The position numbers and the translations under genes were made by a program. Below, piece by piece: positions 30,173 through 38,412 of a stretch of 64,000 nt of DNA. The DNA is from Gemmatimonadota bacterium (GTDB lineage: Bacteria > Gemmatimonadota > Gemmatimonadetes > Gemmatimonadales > Gemmatimonadaceae). The stretch spans positions 186,001 through 250,000 of the forward strand of contig JADJAD010000001.1 of the NCBI GenBank assembly GCA_016704465.1. Direction: 5' to 3'. The stretch's first letter is position 1, and each line of letters opens with the position of its first letter. Under the pieces are notes generated by a model. The model saw only the letters and a list, made by a program, of their open reading frames with translations. It was not told where the DNA came from and did not search any database.

Positions 30173-31636
30173 ATGGCCACCGCACAACTCCTCCGCCCAC
30201 TCGGGATCGTCGGCTACGACGCCCTCGAGCCCCCCCTGCTCGCCGCCCTCGCCACGGGCGAGCCGCTCCTGCTGGTCAGCGACCACGGGGCGGCCAAGAC
30301 GATGCTGCTCGTCCGCCTGGCCCAGGCGTTAGGCGCGGAGCTGCGCCACTACAACGCCTCGCTCCTCCAGTTCGACGACCTGGCCGGCTTCCCGATCCCC
30401 GACGAGCGCACGGGCGGGGTGCGATATGCGGCCCCGCCAGGGGCAATCTGGGGGGCCGAGGCGGTCTTCTTCGACGAGATCGGGCGCTGCCGACCGGAGA
30501 CGGCGAACAAGCTCTTCCCGATCGTGCACGAACGGCGCATCCAGGGCATCGCCCTCGACCGGCTCCGCTACCGCTGGGCAGCGACGAACCCGCCGCCGGA
30601 GGCGATGGACGAGGATCGGGGGGTGGACGACCGGTACGAAGGGGTGGAGGTGCTCGATCCGGCGCTGGCCGATCGCTTCGCCTACGTGCTGCCGCTGCCG
30701 CGATTCCATGAGCTATCAGATGCGGATCGGTTGGCGATCATCAGCGGAGTCGGGGACGGTCCGGTGCAGGGGGCGTTCGCCGCTGTACGTGTGTTGGTGG
30801 AGTCTACGCGCGATGTGCTGGCGGCGATCGACGAAACGCTGCACGATGCGGCAGCGCACTACGTGCTGGCCCTCGCCCCGCGATTGCTCGAAGCGAACGT
30901 CACGATCGGCGGGCGGCGCGCGGCGGCGATCAAGCGCAACATCGTGGCGACGTGGGCGGCCTGTACGGTGCTGGGGCATCGCACGGGGAGCGACGCCGTT
31001 GCCAAGGCGTTGTTCGCCTCGATCCCTGACATCGTGCGCCGCCCGATCTCGCGCACCACGCTACTGGCCGCGCACAAGGGGGCGTGGGAGCAGGTGGCGC
31101 TCCCGAAGAACGATCCCACGCGCCTGCTGCTGGCGGTGCGCGACCCGGTGCGGCGGGCGGCGCTGGCGCTGACGATCCCAGGGCTCAAGCCGGCGATGCG
31201 CGGTGAGGCGCTGTGCGGGGCGTTAGGCACGCTCCCCAAGCTCGACGCGGCGATCGCGGCATGGCTGCTGCTGCCGCGCATCTCCGGATCTGCGCGCGTG
31301 GTGCCGGCGACGGCGGTGGAGTCGGTCGCCGGCATCGTCCTCCCCGTGGCCAACGGCGGAGTGGCGGTGCAGGGATGGCGCGCCGCCGCCGATTGGGTCC
31401 GCCACGTTCGCACGTTCGTCGCCGAGTCACCGCTCGGCGGGGAGGACGCCGAGTACCTCTGCAACGCGATCTGCACTCATACGCCACCGCCGCCGCAACT
31501 GTCGGCCGGTTACACCGCGACGTACGTCCGCGACGACCTGGTCGCCCCGGCGCTGGAGACCTGGCGACGCTGCGCGGCCGCGCTCGGGGATCTTCCGGCC
31601 GCGGCGCGCGATTCCGGCGTGAGGGCGGTCGCATGA
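30173..31636 (+). CDS. MoxR-type AAA+ ATPase
   Basis: An ATPase of 487 residues from the ATG at 30173 (MATAQLLRPLGIVGYDALEP). Walker A is LVSDHGAAKTMLLVR near residue 36 and Walker B is AVFFDEIGRCRPE near residue 100, followed by ALDRLRYRWAATNPPPEA (sensor 1). This is the MoxR branch, which typically acts as a chaperone-like motor together with a von Willebrand A (VWA) domain partner that inserts or remodels metal-containing or complex proteins. The C-terminal 200 residues are specific to this family. The TGA overlaps the next ATG, and a VWA protein lies two genes downstream, so the pairing is clear. Contains two CGTTAGGC octamers (30327, 31221). Confidence 0.88.
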   Translation: MATAQLLRPLGIVGYDALEPPLLAALATGEPLLLVSDHGAAKTMLLVRLAQALGAELRHYNASLLQFDDLAGFPIPDERTGGVRYAAPPGAIWGAEAVFFDEIGRCRPETANKLFPIVHERRIQGIALDRLRYRWAATNPPPEAMDEDRGVDDRYEGVEVLDPALADRFAYVLPLPRFHELSDADRLAIISGVGDGPVQGAFAAVRVLVESTRDVLAAIDETLHDAAAHYVLALAPRLLEANVTIGGRRAAAIKRNIVATWAACTVLGHRTGSDAVAKALFASIPDIVRRPISRTTLLAAHKGAWEQVALPKNDPTRLLLAVRDPVRRAALALTIPGLKPAMRGEALCGALGTLPKLDAAIAAWLLLPRISGSARVVPATAVESVAGIVLPVANGGVAVQGWRAAADWVRHVRTFVAESPLGGEDAEYLCNAICTHTPPPPQLSAGYTATYVRDDLVAPALETWRRCAAALGDLPAAARDSGVRAVA

Positions 31637-32268
31637 AGACCATATCACGCGCGACGGACGCACCGTTCGCTCCGGCCCCGTCGGACCGGCTGCACAACAG
31701 TGGTTGGGGGCGCCCCCCGGAGCAGTACCGCACGCCAGCCGTCGGAACATCCTTCACGCTCGACCTCCCGAGCATGCTGCACGACTGGAAGGGGGCGACG
31801 CTCGACGACGCGCACGCGATGCGCGCAGTCATGCCGCGTCACAAGTCCTATCCGTCAACCATCATCGCCCGCTACGCACGGGCGCTGGCGACGGCGCTCG
31901 ATTGCCCGACAACCCCTGCGGACGACACGGACGTCCTGCGGGCGCTGAAGACGCTCGGCAACGCGGTGGCGGCGCGCGGGCTGATCGACGGGATGATGCT
32001 CAGCTGCCAGACTCACGAAAAGTACAAGTGGCTCAAGGGAATGGCGTGGCGCTTCGTGCCGACGACTTCGCAGCTGGCCGCCGTGCTCGCCGCGGCCGCG
32101 TTCAGCCACGGAGGCCTCGTGCTCTGGGGCGCGCAACCGTCGCTCGGTTCCGTAAGGCCGGACTACGTGATCCGCTTCACCTGGCTTCGCCGGCACGAGG
32201 CAGGGGCGTCCGCACGGGACTGCTGGATGGATCTCGCCAGTGCCCCTGCACCCGAGGCGAAACCATGA
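31633..32268 (+). CDS. Unknown protein between MoxR and VWA genes
   Basis: A 211-residue protein with ATGA overlaps on both sides (31633 with MoxR, 32265 with the VWA gene). This argues for strict co-translation and probably a stable complex. Recognisable features are few: LDLPSMLHDWKGATLDDAHA, a helical middle, then KYKWLKGMAWRFVPTTSQLA and SVRPDYVIRFTWLRRHE. No motif or known family is visible to me. Its position makes it a candidate adaptor or substrate of the MoxR-VWA pair (inference). Confidence 0.8.
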   Translation: MKTISRATDAPFAPAPSDRLHNSGWGRPPEQYRTPAVGTSFTLDLPSMLHDWKGATLDDAHAMRAVMPRHKSYPSTIIARYARALATALDCPTTPADDTDVLRALKTLGNAVAARGLIDGMMLSCQTHEKYKWLKGMAWRFVPTTSQLAAVLAAAAFSHGGLVLWGAQPSLGSVRPDYVIRFTWLRRHEAGASARDCWMDLASAPAPEAKP

Positions 32269-33779
32269 CGAAGCCTGCAACGGCAGCAACGGAGCGCGAG
32301 GCCTCTCGCGCCGCCCGCGCACGGCTCGGCGACGTCGATGTACTGGTGGCGCAGGTCCTTGAGGTGGCCGGCGCCCGCTCCCTTGCGCTGGACGCACTGC
32401 TTCGACTCAGCGAGGTGGCCTGGGCCGACGACGTGGCGACGGCATGCGTCGAATGCGGGTCCTCGCCCCGTCTCCTGCTGAACCCGCGATTCGTCGAGGC
32501 GCATTGCGACACCCCGTGCAAGCTCGGCTTCCTCCTGCTCCACGAGCTCGCCCATGTCTCGCTCGGGCACTCCGGGCTCCACACCCGTGTCACCGCGCAG
32601 CAGAACGTCGCCTTCGACGCGGTGATCAATGCGTCACTGCTGCAGGGGATGCTGGGCTACGGCCGGGCGATCGACGGCTGGGATGCGCTGCCGGTGTCGC
32701 ACTACGACGCCACCCGATCTCCCGAGTTCATCCTCCGCCCGCCACCCGGCTGGCCGCAGGCGACCGACTGGAGCGCGAGCGCCGGCTGCCCCGACGTGCT
32801 GCGCGAGATCCACCGGCGGCTCTATGGGCGACGCATGTTCCAATCCGGCTACAGCCACTCCATCGAACCGGAGCAGAACGAGACGGTCACCTATGGCGAG
32901 ATCGTGCGCGCCCTCGGCGCGGCCGGCGCGATGGACCTGTTCGACAGCGCATCCGCCGAGGTCGTCCTCGGGCGCTTGTTAGGCGCCCATGGCTGCACCG
33001 AGGGCGAGCGCGCAATCACGTCTGGTGCGCGAGACGTGCTGGCGGCGGACATGATGGCGGAGGTGCTCTCCAAGCTCCCGTGCGAACGGCTCCCGGATCG
33101 CACGGACGGCAAGGGGATCTTCACGATGCGGGTGCAAGGGCGTCGCGACGACCCGCTCGTCACCGCGCTGCGCCGACTGCTCAGGCGCACCCTGCTCGGC
33201 GGAGGCGACCACCGTCGATGGGAGGTGCAACACGTCCCGATGCACACCCCCGACCCCACGCGCGACCGGCGCGCCCACGTGCGCCGGCACGCCGCCCGGC
33301 TGCTCGGCGCCCCTCCGCCGCTGATCTTCACCGGCGAGACGACGCGCCGGCGCCCGCGACTCGAGGGTGCAACGGCGATCTACCTCGACGTGAGCGGGAG
33401 CATGGGGAACTGGATCGAGAAGCTGCACGCCGCGCTCGTCCCCCTGAGGCGGCAGCTGGCGCCACGCCTGTTCGCCTTCTCCACCGTCGTCGATGAGCTG
33501 TCGCGCGCCGACTTCCTGCGCGGACGCCTCTGCACGACCGGCGGAACGAGCATCACTCCCGTGCTCGAGCATCTCACGAAGGAAGCGCGCGCCGGGAGGG
33601 TGAGAACGGCGCTCCTGCTCACCGACGGCTACGTCGGCCCGCCGGGGCGAGTGGCGCTGCAGAAGTTCGTCGCCTCCGGCGCCAGGCTGCACGTCGGCCT
33701 GACGGCGGAGGGCGTGCTCGCCCAGCAGAAGTGGACGGCGAGCATCACCAAACTGCCGACAGTTCCCGATGTGTGGTGA
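32265..33779 (+). CDS. HEXXH metallopeptidase-like and VWA domain protein (DUF2201 type)
   Basis: A 504-residue protein. The N-terminal domain has LLLHELAHVSLGHSGL with the zinc motif HELAH at residues 93-97 and a third His a few residues on. The C-terminal domain is a VWA fold with the MIDAS motif LDVSGSMGNW near residue 370 and TTGGTSITPVLEHL, then LLLTDGYVG. This is the architecture of DUF2201 proteins, which occur with MoxR ATPases. The metallopeptidase activity is predicted only; all key residues are present. It probably forms a complex with the ATPase at 30173 and the small protein at 31633. The start at 32265 overlaps the previous stop. Confidence 0.88.
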   Translation: MTKPATAATEREASRAARARLGDVDVLVAQVLEVAGARSLALDALLRLSEVAWADDVATACVECGSSPRLLLNPRFVEAHCDTPCKLGFLLLHELAHVSLGHSGLHTRVTAQQNVAFDAVINASLLQGMLGYGRAIDGWDALPVSHYDATRSPEFILRPPPGWPQATDWSASAGCPDVLREIHRRLYGRRMFQSGYSHSIEPEQNETVTYGEIVRALGAAGAMDLFDSASAEVVLGRLLGAHGCTEGERAITSGARDVLAADMMAEVLSKLPCERLPDRTDGKGIFTMRVQGRRDDPLVTALRRLLRRTLLGGGDHRRWEVQHVPMHTPDPTRDRRAHVRRHAARLLGAPPPLIFTGETTRRRPRLEGATAIYLDVSGSMGNWIEKLHAALVPLRRQLAPRLFAFSTVVDELSRADFLRGRLCTTGGTSITPVLEHLTKEARAGRVRTALLLTDGYVGPPGRVALQKFVASGARLHVGLTAEGVLAQQKWTASITKLPTVPDVW

Positions 33780-33839
33780 GGCCCCCGCCGCGCCCATCCC
33801 GATAGGCAAACGCGCCCTGACACCCGCGAGGATTTTCCG

Positions 33840-35078
33840 ATGACTGCCATCCAGACCCGCGACCGCTCCCTCACCCCCTCCATCCCCGGCGGCGACGCGC
33901 GCCTCCTCGTCGCCGAGGCGGTGCTGCCCGGTCACCCCGACAAGCTGGCCGACCAGATCGCCGACGGCGTGCTCGACATCGCCCTCGCCGCCGACCGGCA
34001 GGCGATCGTGCAGGTGGAGGTCGCCGTGCACCAGAACGACTGCTTCGTGAACGGGAGTGCCTACACCGCCGGTGGCGTGCTCCCGATGGAGGACGTCGAG
34101 CGCACCGTGCGCGCCGTGTACGGACGCGCCGGATTCGGCGTCCCCTTCCCGGCGCTCGACGACCATCAATGCCCGCGAGGCGACGACGTCAACGTCATCC
34201 TCTCCCTCGACCTGCAGGAGGCCGACCCGATCGAGACCGCCGACCGCGAGTACGCGGACGATCAGGCCATTCATATCGGGTATGCCGTCGCCACCCCGGA
34301 GACGCGCTTCCTCCCCCTCGAGCAGCACCTCGCCCTCGCCCTGCGGCAGCGGCTGCTCGAACTCTGCCTCACCCGCCGCGAACTCGGCGCCGGCCCCGAC
34401 GGCAAGCTCGTGGTGACCCTGGCGCCTAACGCTGCCGCATCGCCCCGCTACCACGTGCGCGAGATCGTCGTCTCCCTCCAGCACCTCGACCGCGCCCCGC
34501 TGGTCGTGCTGCAACGCGCCGTGCGCGACGCGGTGCATGCGGAGCTGCTCGCCCAGCACGCCGCCATGCCGTGGCTGCTCGCCGAACCAACCCCCGACCT
34601 CCCCATCCGCTTCAACGCCAGCGTCGTCTTCGTGTCAGGCGGCCCGATGAACGACAACGGCCAGACCGGCCGCAAGCTCGTCTGCGATTTCTATGGACCG
34701 CGCGTACCGATCGGCGGCGGCGCACTCTCCGGCAAGGACCCCTGGCGCTTGGACCGCGCCGGCGCCTTCCGCGCACGCCAGATCGCCCTCGCCATCGTCG
34801 ATACCGGCTTCGCGCGCGACGCCCTCGTCACCTTCGGCTGGGGCCCGCGCGACATGCGACCGTCGTGGGTGGAGATCCTCGTCGATGGCGCAGCGTTATC
34901 ACCAACCGACGTTTCGCGTTGGTGCCGCCGCCACGACCCGTCACTACGAGCCACCTGGGAAGAACTCGAACTCTGCACCGTAAACTACGAGAACTGCGCG
35001 AGAGGGGGCCACTTCGGGAGGGACGTGCCCTGGGAGGGTCTACTGACCACCCAAGTCTCGTACCCGCAACACCCCTGA
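33840..35078 (+). CDS. Divergent S-adenosylmethionine synthetase-like protein
   Basis: A 412-residue protein. Family blocks: LPGHPDKLADQIADGVLD at residues 30-47 (canonical EGHPDKIADQISDAVLD), DDQAIHIGYAVATPE (canonical GDQG.M.GYA), and SGGPMNDNGQTGRKLV near residue 267 (canonical GGP.GDAGLTGRK). GGGALSGKDPWRLDR follows near 291 (canonical GGGAFSGKD). The ATP and methionine site residues are mostly kept, but GDAG has become NDNG and the conserved His before GGGAF is Ile. It may therefore be an active but specialised enzyme or a degenerate paralogue. It lies 60 bp after the VWA gene behind a GAGGA ribosome site, so it is probably the last gene of that cassette. The housekeeping metK is presumably elsewhere. 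Confidence 0.82.
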   Translation: MTAIQTRDRSLTPSIPGGDARLLVAEAVLPGHPDKLADQIADGVLDIALAADRQAIVQVEVAVHQNDCFVNGSAYTAGGVLPMEDVERTVRAVYGRAGFGVPFPALDDHQCPRGDDVNVILSLDLQEADPIETADREYADDQAIHIGYAVATPETRFLPLEQHLALALRQRLLELCLTRRELGAGPDGKLVVTLAPNAAASPRYHVREIVVSLQHLDRAPLVVLQRAVRDAVHAELLAQHAAMPWLLAEPTPDLPIRFNASVVFVSGGPMNDNGQTGRKLVCDFYGPRVPIGGGALSGKDPWRLDRAGAFRARQIALAIVDTGFARDALVTFGWGPRDMRPSWVEILVDGAALSPTDVSRWCRRHDPSLRATWEELELCTVNYENCARGGHFGRDVPWEGLLTTQVSYPQHP

Positions 35079-35092
35079 CCCACCAACGAATC

Positions 35093-35200
35093 CCCTCTGC
35101 GTCCTCTGCGTCCTCTGCGGTAAAATAGCAGTTAACCGCAGAGGTCGCAGAGGTCGCAGAGGTCGCAGAGGTCGCAGAGGTCGCAGAGGTCGCAGAGATA
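35093..35200. repeat. GCAGAGG hairpin repeat (copy 7, longest)
   Basis: Three left units, core GCGGTAAAATAGCAGTTAAC, then seven GCAGAGGTC units in tandem. The right arm is far longer than the left, so unit number expands independently on each side. It lies between the convergent ends of the metK-like gene and vapC. Confidence 0.92.
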
Positions 35201-35215
35201 CAGCGACTCGCGCAT

Positions 35216-35614
35216 TCAACGACCGACACGCTCGATCCACGGTACCGAATCAAAGCCCATATCAAACGTCAGGATGCGCTCCACGTCGTACCGCTGCATC
35301 ACCGCCACGTGCACGGCATCGCGCGCCGACAGCCGCGTCATTCCGAGCACCAGCGTCTTGGCGCGATCGATGTCGCTGGCCTCGACCGGATAGACATGAT
35401 CCACGACGTTGAGCAGCGCATCGAACGCTGGCTGGATCGCATCACGCCGGTCGATCGCGACGTACCGATGCAGGATCTCCTGCAGGACCTCGGCGTCGGC
35501 GACCAGGCGCTCGCCGCGAGTGATGCAGTCCTCCAGTAGCCGTCGGGCCGCGTCCTTGTTGGGATGGGCGGCACCGACGAGGTACATGGGGATGTTGGAA
35601 TCGATGAAGATCAC
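35216..35614 (-). CDS. vapC: VapC-type PIN domain toxin
   Basis: A 132-residue PIN-domain ribonuclease: MIFIDSNIPMYLVGAAHPNK. The acidic catalytic residues are D5, E42 or E46, D99 (in SARDAVHVAVM) and D118 (LTFDMGFD), the usual PIN set. VapC toxins cleave RNA, often tRNA, when freed from their antitoxin. The partner ribbon-helix-helix gene ends 10 bases upstream. Intact. Confidence 0.9.
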   Translation of the reverse strand: MIFIDSNIPMYLVGAAHPNKDAARRLLEDCITRGERLVADAEVLQEILHRYVAIDRRDAIQPAFDALLNVVDHVYPVEASDIDRAKTLVLGMTRLSARDAVHVAVMQRYDVERILTFDMGFDSVPWIERVGR

Positions 35615-35624
35615 GTGGCGACCG

Positions 35625-35882
35625 CTAGTCCTGGCGATCGAGCAAGTACTCCCCTTCGATCTCGGTCAGCATCTGCCCGATGTCGGCAGTCGGAAAGGCA
35701 CCGCGACTCGCTTCCCGCACGGCCGCCAGCTTCTTGCGCGCATCGATCGTCGGCTCGTCGCGACGCGCCCGGCGCAATGCCTGACGCACCCATTCGGCGA
35801 CCGTCATGCGGTGGCGCTTGGCCACGCGGCGGATCTCGGCGATTTCGTCGTCCTCGAGCAAGACTTGAAGGCGTGTAGTCAT
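35625..35882 (-). CDS. vapB: VapB-type ribbon-helix-helix antitoxin
   Basis: An 85-residue protein: MTTRLQVLLEDDEIAEIRRV, then AKRHRMTVAEWVRQALRRAR, a ribbon-helix-helix DNA-binding domain. The tail (FPTADIGQMLTEIEGEYLLD) would wrap the toxin. Order antitoxin-then-toxin on the minus strand with a 10-bp gap fits a VapBC operon, presumably autoregulated through the ribbon-helix-helix domain. ATG at 35882. Confidence 0.85.
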   Translation of the reverse strand: MTTRLQVLLEDDEIAEIRRVAKRHRMTVAEWVRQALRRARRDEPTIDARKKLAAVREASRGAFPTADIGQMLTEIEGEYLLDRQD

Positions 35883-35922
35883 GCCATGAGTGTACCTGAC
35901 TCATGGCGATGAGTCAACGTGC

Positions 35923-36403
35923 ATGTGGATGCACCGCCAGGAGCTCGGCGTCGCCCGCAACACGCTGATCCTTCCTGTCCGACAACGGCGCCACCCTCCT
36001 CCCCGGCGCCGACGACGGCACGACGCCGATCATCGGGCGCTGGTTCGACGGCACCCAAGGCAACCGCGGCTTCAAGGGCGATGTGTACGACGGCGGCCTG
36101 CGGGTCCCCGCCATCGCACACTGGCCCGCGCGCATTGCCGGCAGCCGCACATCGCAGTTGCAGCTGGACCTCACGGACGTGCACGCGACGGTGCTCGCCG
36201 CCGCCGGCCTCACCCCGCCGACCGCCATCGACGGCCGCTCGTTCCTCCCCCCGCTGGTAGGTAGCGGCCCCTTCACCCCGCGCCCATTCCAGGTCTGGTA
36301 TCTCCCCGAAGGCAACCAGGCCGCGGTACTGGAGGGGAACTGGAAGGCCACCTGGCGGCGAGACAGCACCACCCTCTGCGACCTCTGCGTCCTCTGCGGT
36401 TAA
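35923..36403 (+). pseudogene. Sulfatase remnant
   Basis: An arylsulfatase-like C-terminal half. ELGVARNTLIL in one frame is followed, after a one-base shift near 35970, by FLSDNGATLLPGADDG, then GNRGFKGDVYDGGLRVPAIA and HWPARIAG in another. DVHATVLAAAGLTPPTAIDG and FQVWYLPEGNQAAVLEGNWK complete the family text. The N-terminal catalytic half, including the formylglycine motif, is missing. The 3' end runs into repeat copy 8 and terminates inside it as LCDLCVLCG-stop. A gene truncated at both ends and frameshifted. Confidence 0.75.
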
Positions 36404-36442
36404 ATGCTTTTGAACCGCAGAGGACGCAGAGGTCGCAGAGGT
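36372..36442. repeat. GCAGAGG hairpin repeat (copy 8)
   Basis: Two left units, core GCGGTTAAATGCTTTTGAAC, right arm of three units. It supplies the stop codon of the sulfatase remnant and has therefore replaced its natural 3' end. Confidence 0.92.
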
Positions 36443-36607
36443 ACGGATGAAGGGGGATGCAGCGCCCGACGTTGATACCCGGAGTTGCCCCCCAAGCACC
36501 TCACCCTCCCCACCTGACCATTTCCCCCCAACTTCCACGCAATGCCGGTCGGCCCCCGCGCACCCCACCCGCGCCCCCACCGTCCGCCCTCCCCCCCAAG
36601 GCTCACC

Positions 36608-37750
36608 ATGTCGCCCCGATCGCTCACCGCCCGGGCCCTGGCCGCCCTCACGCTGCTCGCCGCCCCACAACTCCCGGCCCAGCAACCCGCGGACCTCGGC
36701 GCCATCGCCAAGGCCTTCCTCGCCCGCAGCGCCTCCACCGACTGGGACGCCCTCGATCAACTCCCGGGCTTCAAGTGGGCCCCGCTCCCGCCAACGTCGC
36801 TCACCAACTGCCTGCCTAACGGCGACTGCTTCGCCCGACAGGGAACGGCAACGGCCGGCGGACGGCAGCTCGCGGTGATGGCCACCGGTGCCCGCACGAT
36901 CGTCGTCAACGTCCTGCTGCGCAGCCAGGGAGCCCCGCTCGGCGAGGCGGCGGTCATGGCGTCGCTGAAGCAGGCAGGCCTGGCGCCGACTATTGCCCGC
37001 TGCCCGGTGAAGGCCGGGACTCCTGCAACGTCCTGGTATCGGCTCACCGGAACCGACGTCGCCCCAGGCTTCCTCTCCATCCAGCCCGCCGCCCCCGGTC
37101 GCCCGACCGAAGGCTTCGTCCTCACCCGCGGCGACGATCTGCCCGCGTTGCAGCCGAACCAGCTGGCGATGTACAGCGAGAAATGCGAGCCCGGCGCAAC
37201 ACGGCCGGCAGTGGCCGCGATGAAGCCTCACGAGTCGATCGCCGCTACCGTCGTCGCCCTGCTCGTGCCCACGACCGGCGCGCCGCTCCCCGACTGGACA
37301 TCACTGCGCGCGCTCCCGGTGGAGTTCACCTGGCTCGACGACGCCCCGAAGCAGGTGGACCTCTCGGCCCTCGGCGACCCCAACCCGATGATGCTCTCGG
37401 GAACCGCAGCGTGGGGAGGTCGCAAGTTCTCCGTGATGGCCACCGGTACCGCCGCCGCAGTCAAGTCGATCCACCTGAGCGAACAGGGGCTGCACCCCAA
37501 GGGCGAACACATGCTCGGCGTCGTCTTCCAGAAGGGAATCCAGGTCCGCAAGGTCCGCTGCGGCCCGGTCTACACGGAATCGACGAACGACTGGTACACC
37601 CTAACGAGTCCCGGCACACGCCCCGCCAACATCCGCCAGTCGATCCGTTACGACGGCAACCAGGTACAAGACACCTACGAGTTGCGCCTCGACGGCACCC
37701 TACCTCCCCGCGACCCCCGTGATCGAACTCCCGGCGTGAGCGGCTGCTAG
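36608..37750 (+). CDS. Secreted protein with two related domains, function unknown
   Basis: A 380-residue protein with a signal peptide (RALAALTLLAAPQLPAQQ, cleavage near residue 25). Two homologous halves are visible. The first has LPGFKWAPLP, GTATAGGRQLAVMATGA and SWYRLT. The second has LPVEFTWLDD, GTAAWGGRKFSVMATGT and DWYTLT. Each ends with a Cys-containing strand (IARCPV, VRKVRCGPV). The duplication suggests a beta-rich periplasmic or extracellular protein. No catalytic motif or named family is recognised. ATG at 36608 was chosen because the signal peptide begins there. Confidence 0.72.
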   Translation: MSPRSLTARALAALTLLAAPQLPAQQPADLGAIAKAFLARSASTDWDALDQLPGFKWAPLPPTSLTNCLPNGDCFARQGTATAGGRQLAVMATGARTIVVNVLLRSQGAPLGEAAVMASLKQAGLAPTIARCPVKAGTPATSWYRLTGTDVAPGFLSIQPAAPGRPTEGFVLTRGDDLPALQPNQLAMYSEKCEPGATRPAVAAMKPHESIAATVVALLVPTTGAPLPDWTSLRALPVEFTWLDDAPKQVDLSALGDPNPMMLSGTAAWGGRKFSVMATGTAAAVKSIHLSEQGLHPKGEHMLGVVFQKGIQVRKVRCGPVYTESTNDWYTLTSPGTRPANIRQSIRYDGNQVQDTYELRLDGTLPPRDPRDRTPGVSGC

Positions 37751-37781
37751 TCCGCACGCCGTCCCATGCTCCCGTCATCCC

Positions 37782-37851
37782 TCCTCTGCGACCTCTGCGT
37801 CCTCTGCGGTGAAAAGCAGTTAACCGCAGAGGACGCAGAGGACGCAGAGGT
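37782..37851. repeat. GCAGAGG hairpin repeat (copy 9)
   Basis: Two to three left units, core GCGGTGAAAAGCAGTTAACC, right arm of three units. It lies between two plus-strand genes (secreted protein and histone-like), unlike most copies, which separate convergent ends. Confidence 0.9.
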
Positions 37852-37922
37852 TTCGCTGTCGCCGCGAACAGTCTCCCGTTAGGTTTGTCCCCATCATTCC
37901 ACCTTACGGAGGGCCGACCGCC

Positions 37923-38276
37923 ATGACCGCGAAGAAGAGACGCAGTAGCCAGACCCAGAAGCGTGCCGCAACCGCCGCCGGCCGCGTGCTGCGCAATCCC
38001 AAGGCCAAGCCGGCCACCCGCAGCGCGGCCGCCAGCGCGCTCTCACAGACCGGACGTAAGGCGAAGACCGGCGCCAAGGCTGCGTCGGCAGCGGGCCGAG
38101 CCCTCCAGCGCGCGACGACGCTCCCGCGCGGCAAGAAGGCGGCAGCAAGCGCGCTCGCTCAGGCGCCGCGCAAGGCCGCGAAGAAGAAGACGGCGAAGAA
38201 GGTCGCCAAAAAGGTTGCCAAGAAAGCCGTGAAGAAGGTTGCGAAGAAGGCCGCCAAGCCGATCCTGAAGAAGTAG
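37923..38276 (+). CDS. Histone H1-like Lys/Ala-rich protein
   Basis: A 117-residue, strongly basic protein. The first part contains two copies of a short module: TAAGRVLRNPKAKPATRSAA, then ASAALSQTG-type text, and AAGRALQRATTLPRGKKAAA. The last 35 residues are AKKVAKK-type repeats as in the H1-like tails of some bacteria. Such proteins bind DNA non-specifically and compact the nucleoid. The repeated AKK codons could also arise by slippage, but the start, length and composition are coherent. Confidence 0.75.
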   Translation: MTAKKRRSSQTQKRAATAAGRVLRNPKAKPATRSAAASALSQTGRKAKTGAKAASAAGRALQRATTLPRGKKAAASALAQAPRKAAKKKTAKKVAKKVAKKAVKKVAKKAAKPILKK

Positions 38277-38412
38277 CCAGGCGCGGGCGAACCGGGTCGG
38301 CGGGACGCAGCGCAGCGGTGCACTCGGCAATGGAACGATGAGGGCTGGCGGCTGGCGCGCTCCGATCATGCGCCATGCCCTCTTGCCTCCCTAACAGCGC
38401 CGAGCGTACCCT

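Noticed and set aside
35093..35200. Possible CRISPR-like array
   Set aside because: Units are 9 bp, directly adjacent and without spacers; it is an expanded arm of the GCAGAGG hairpin.
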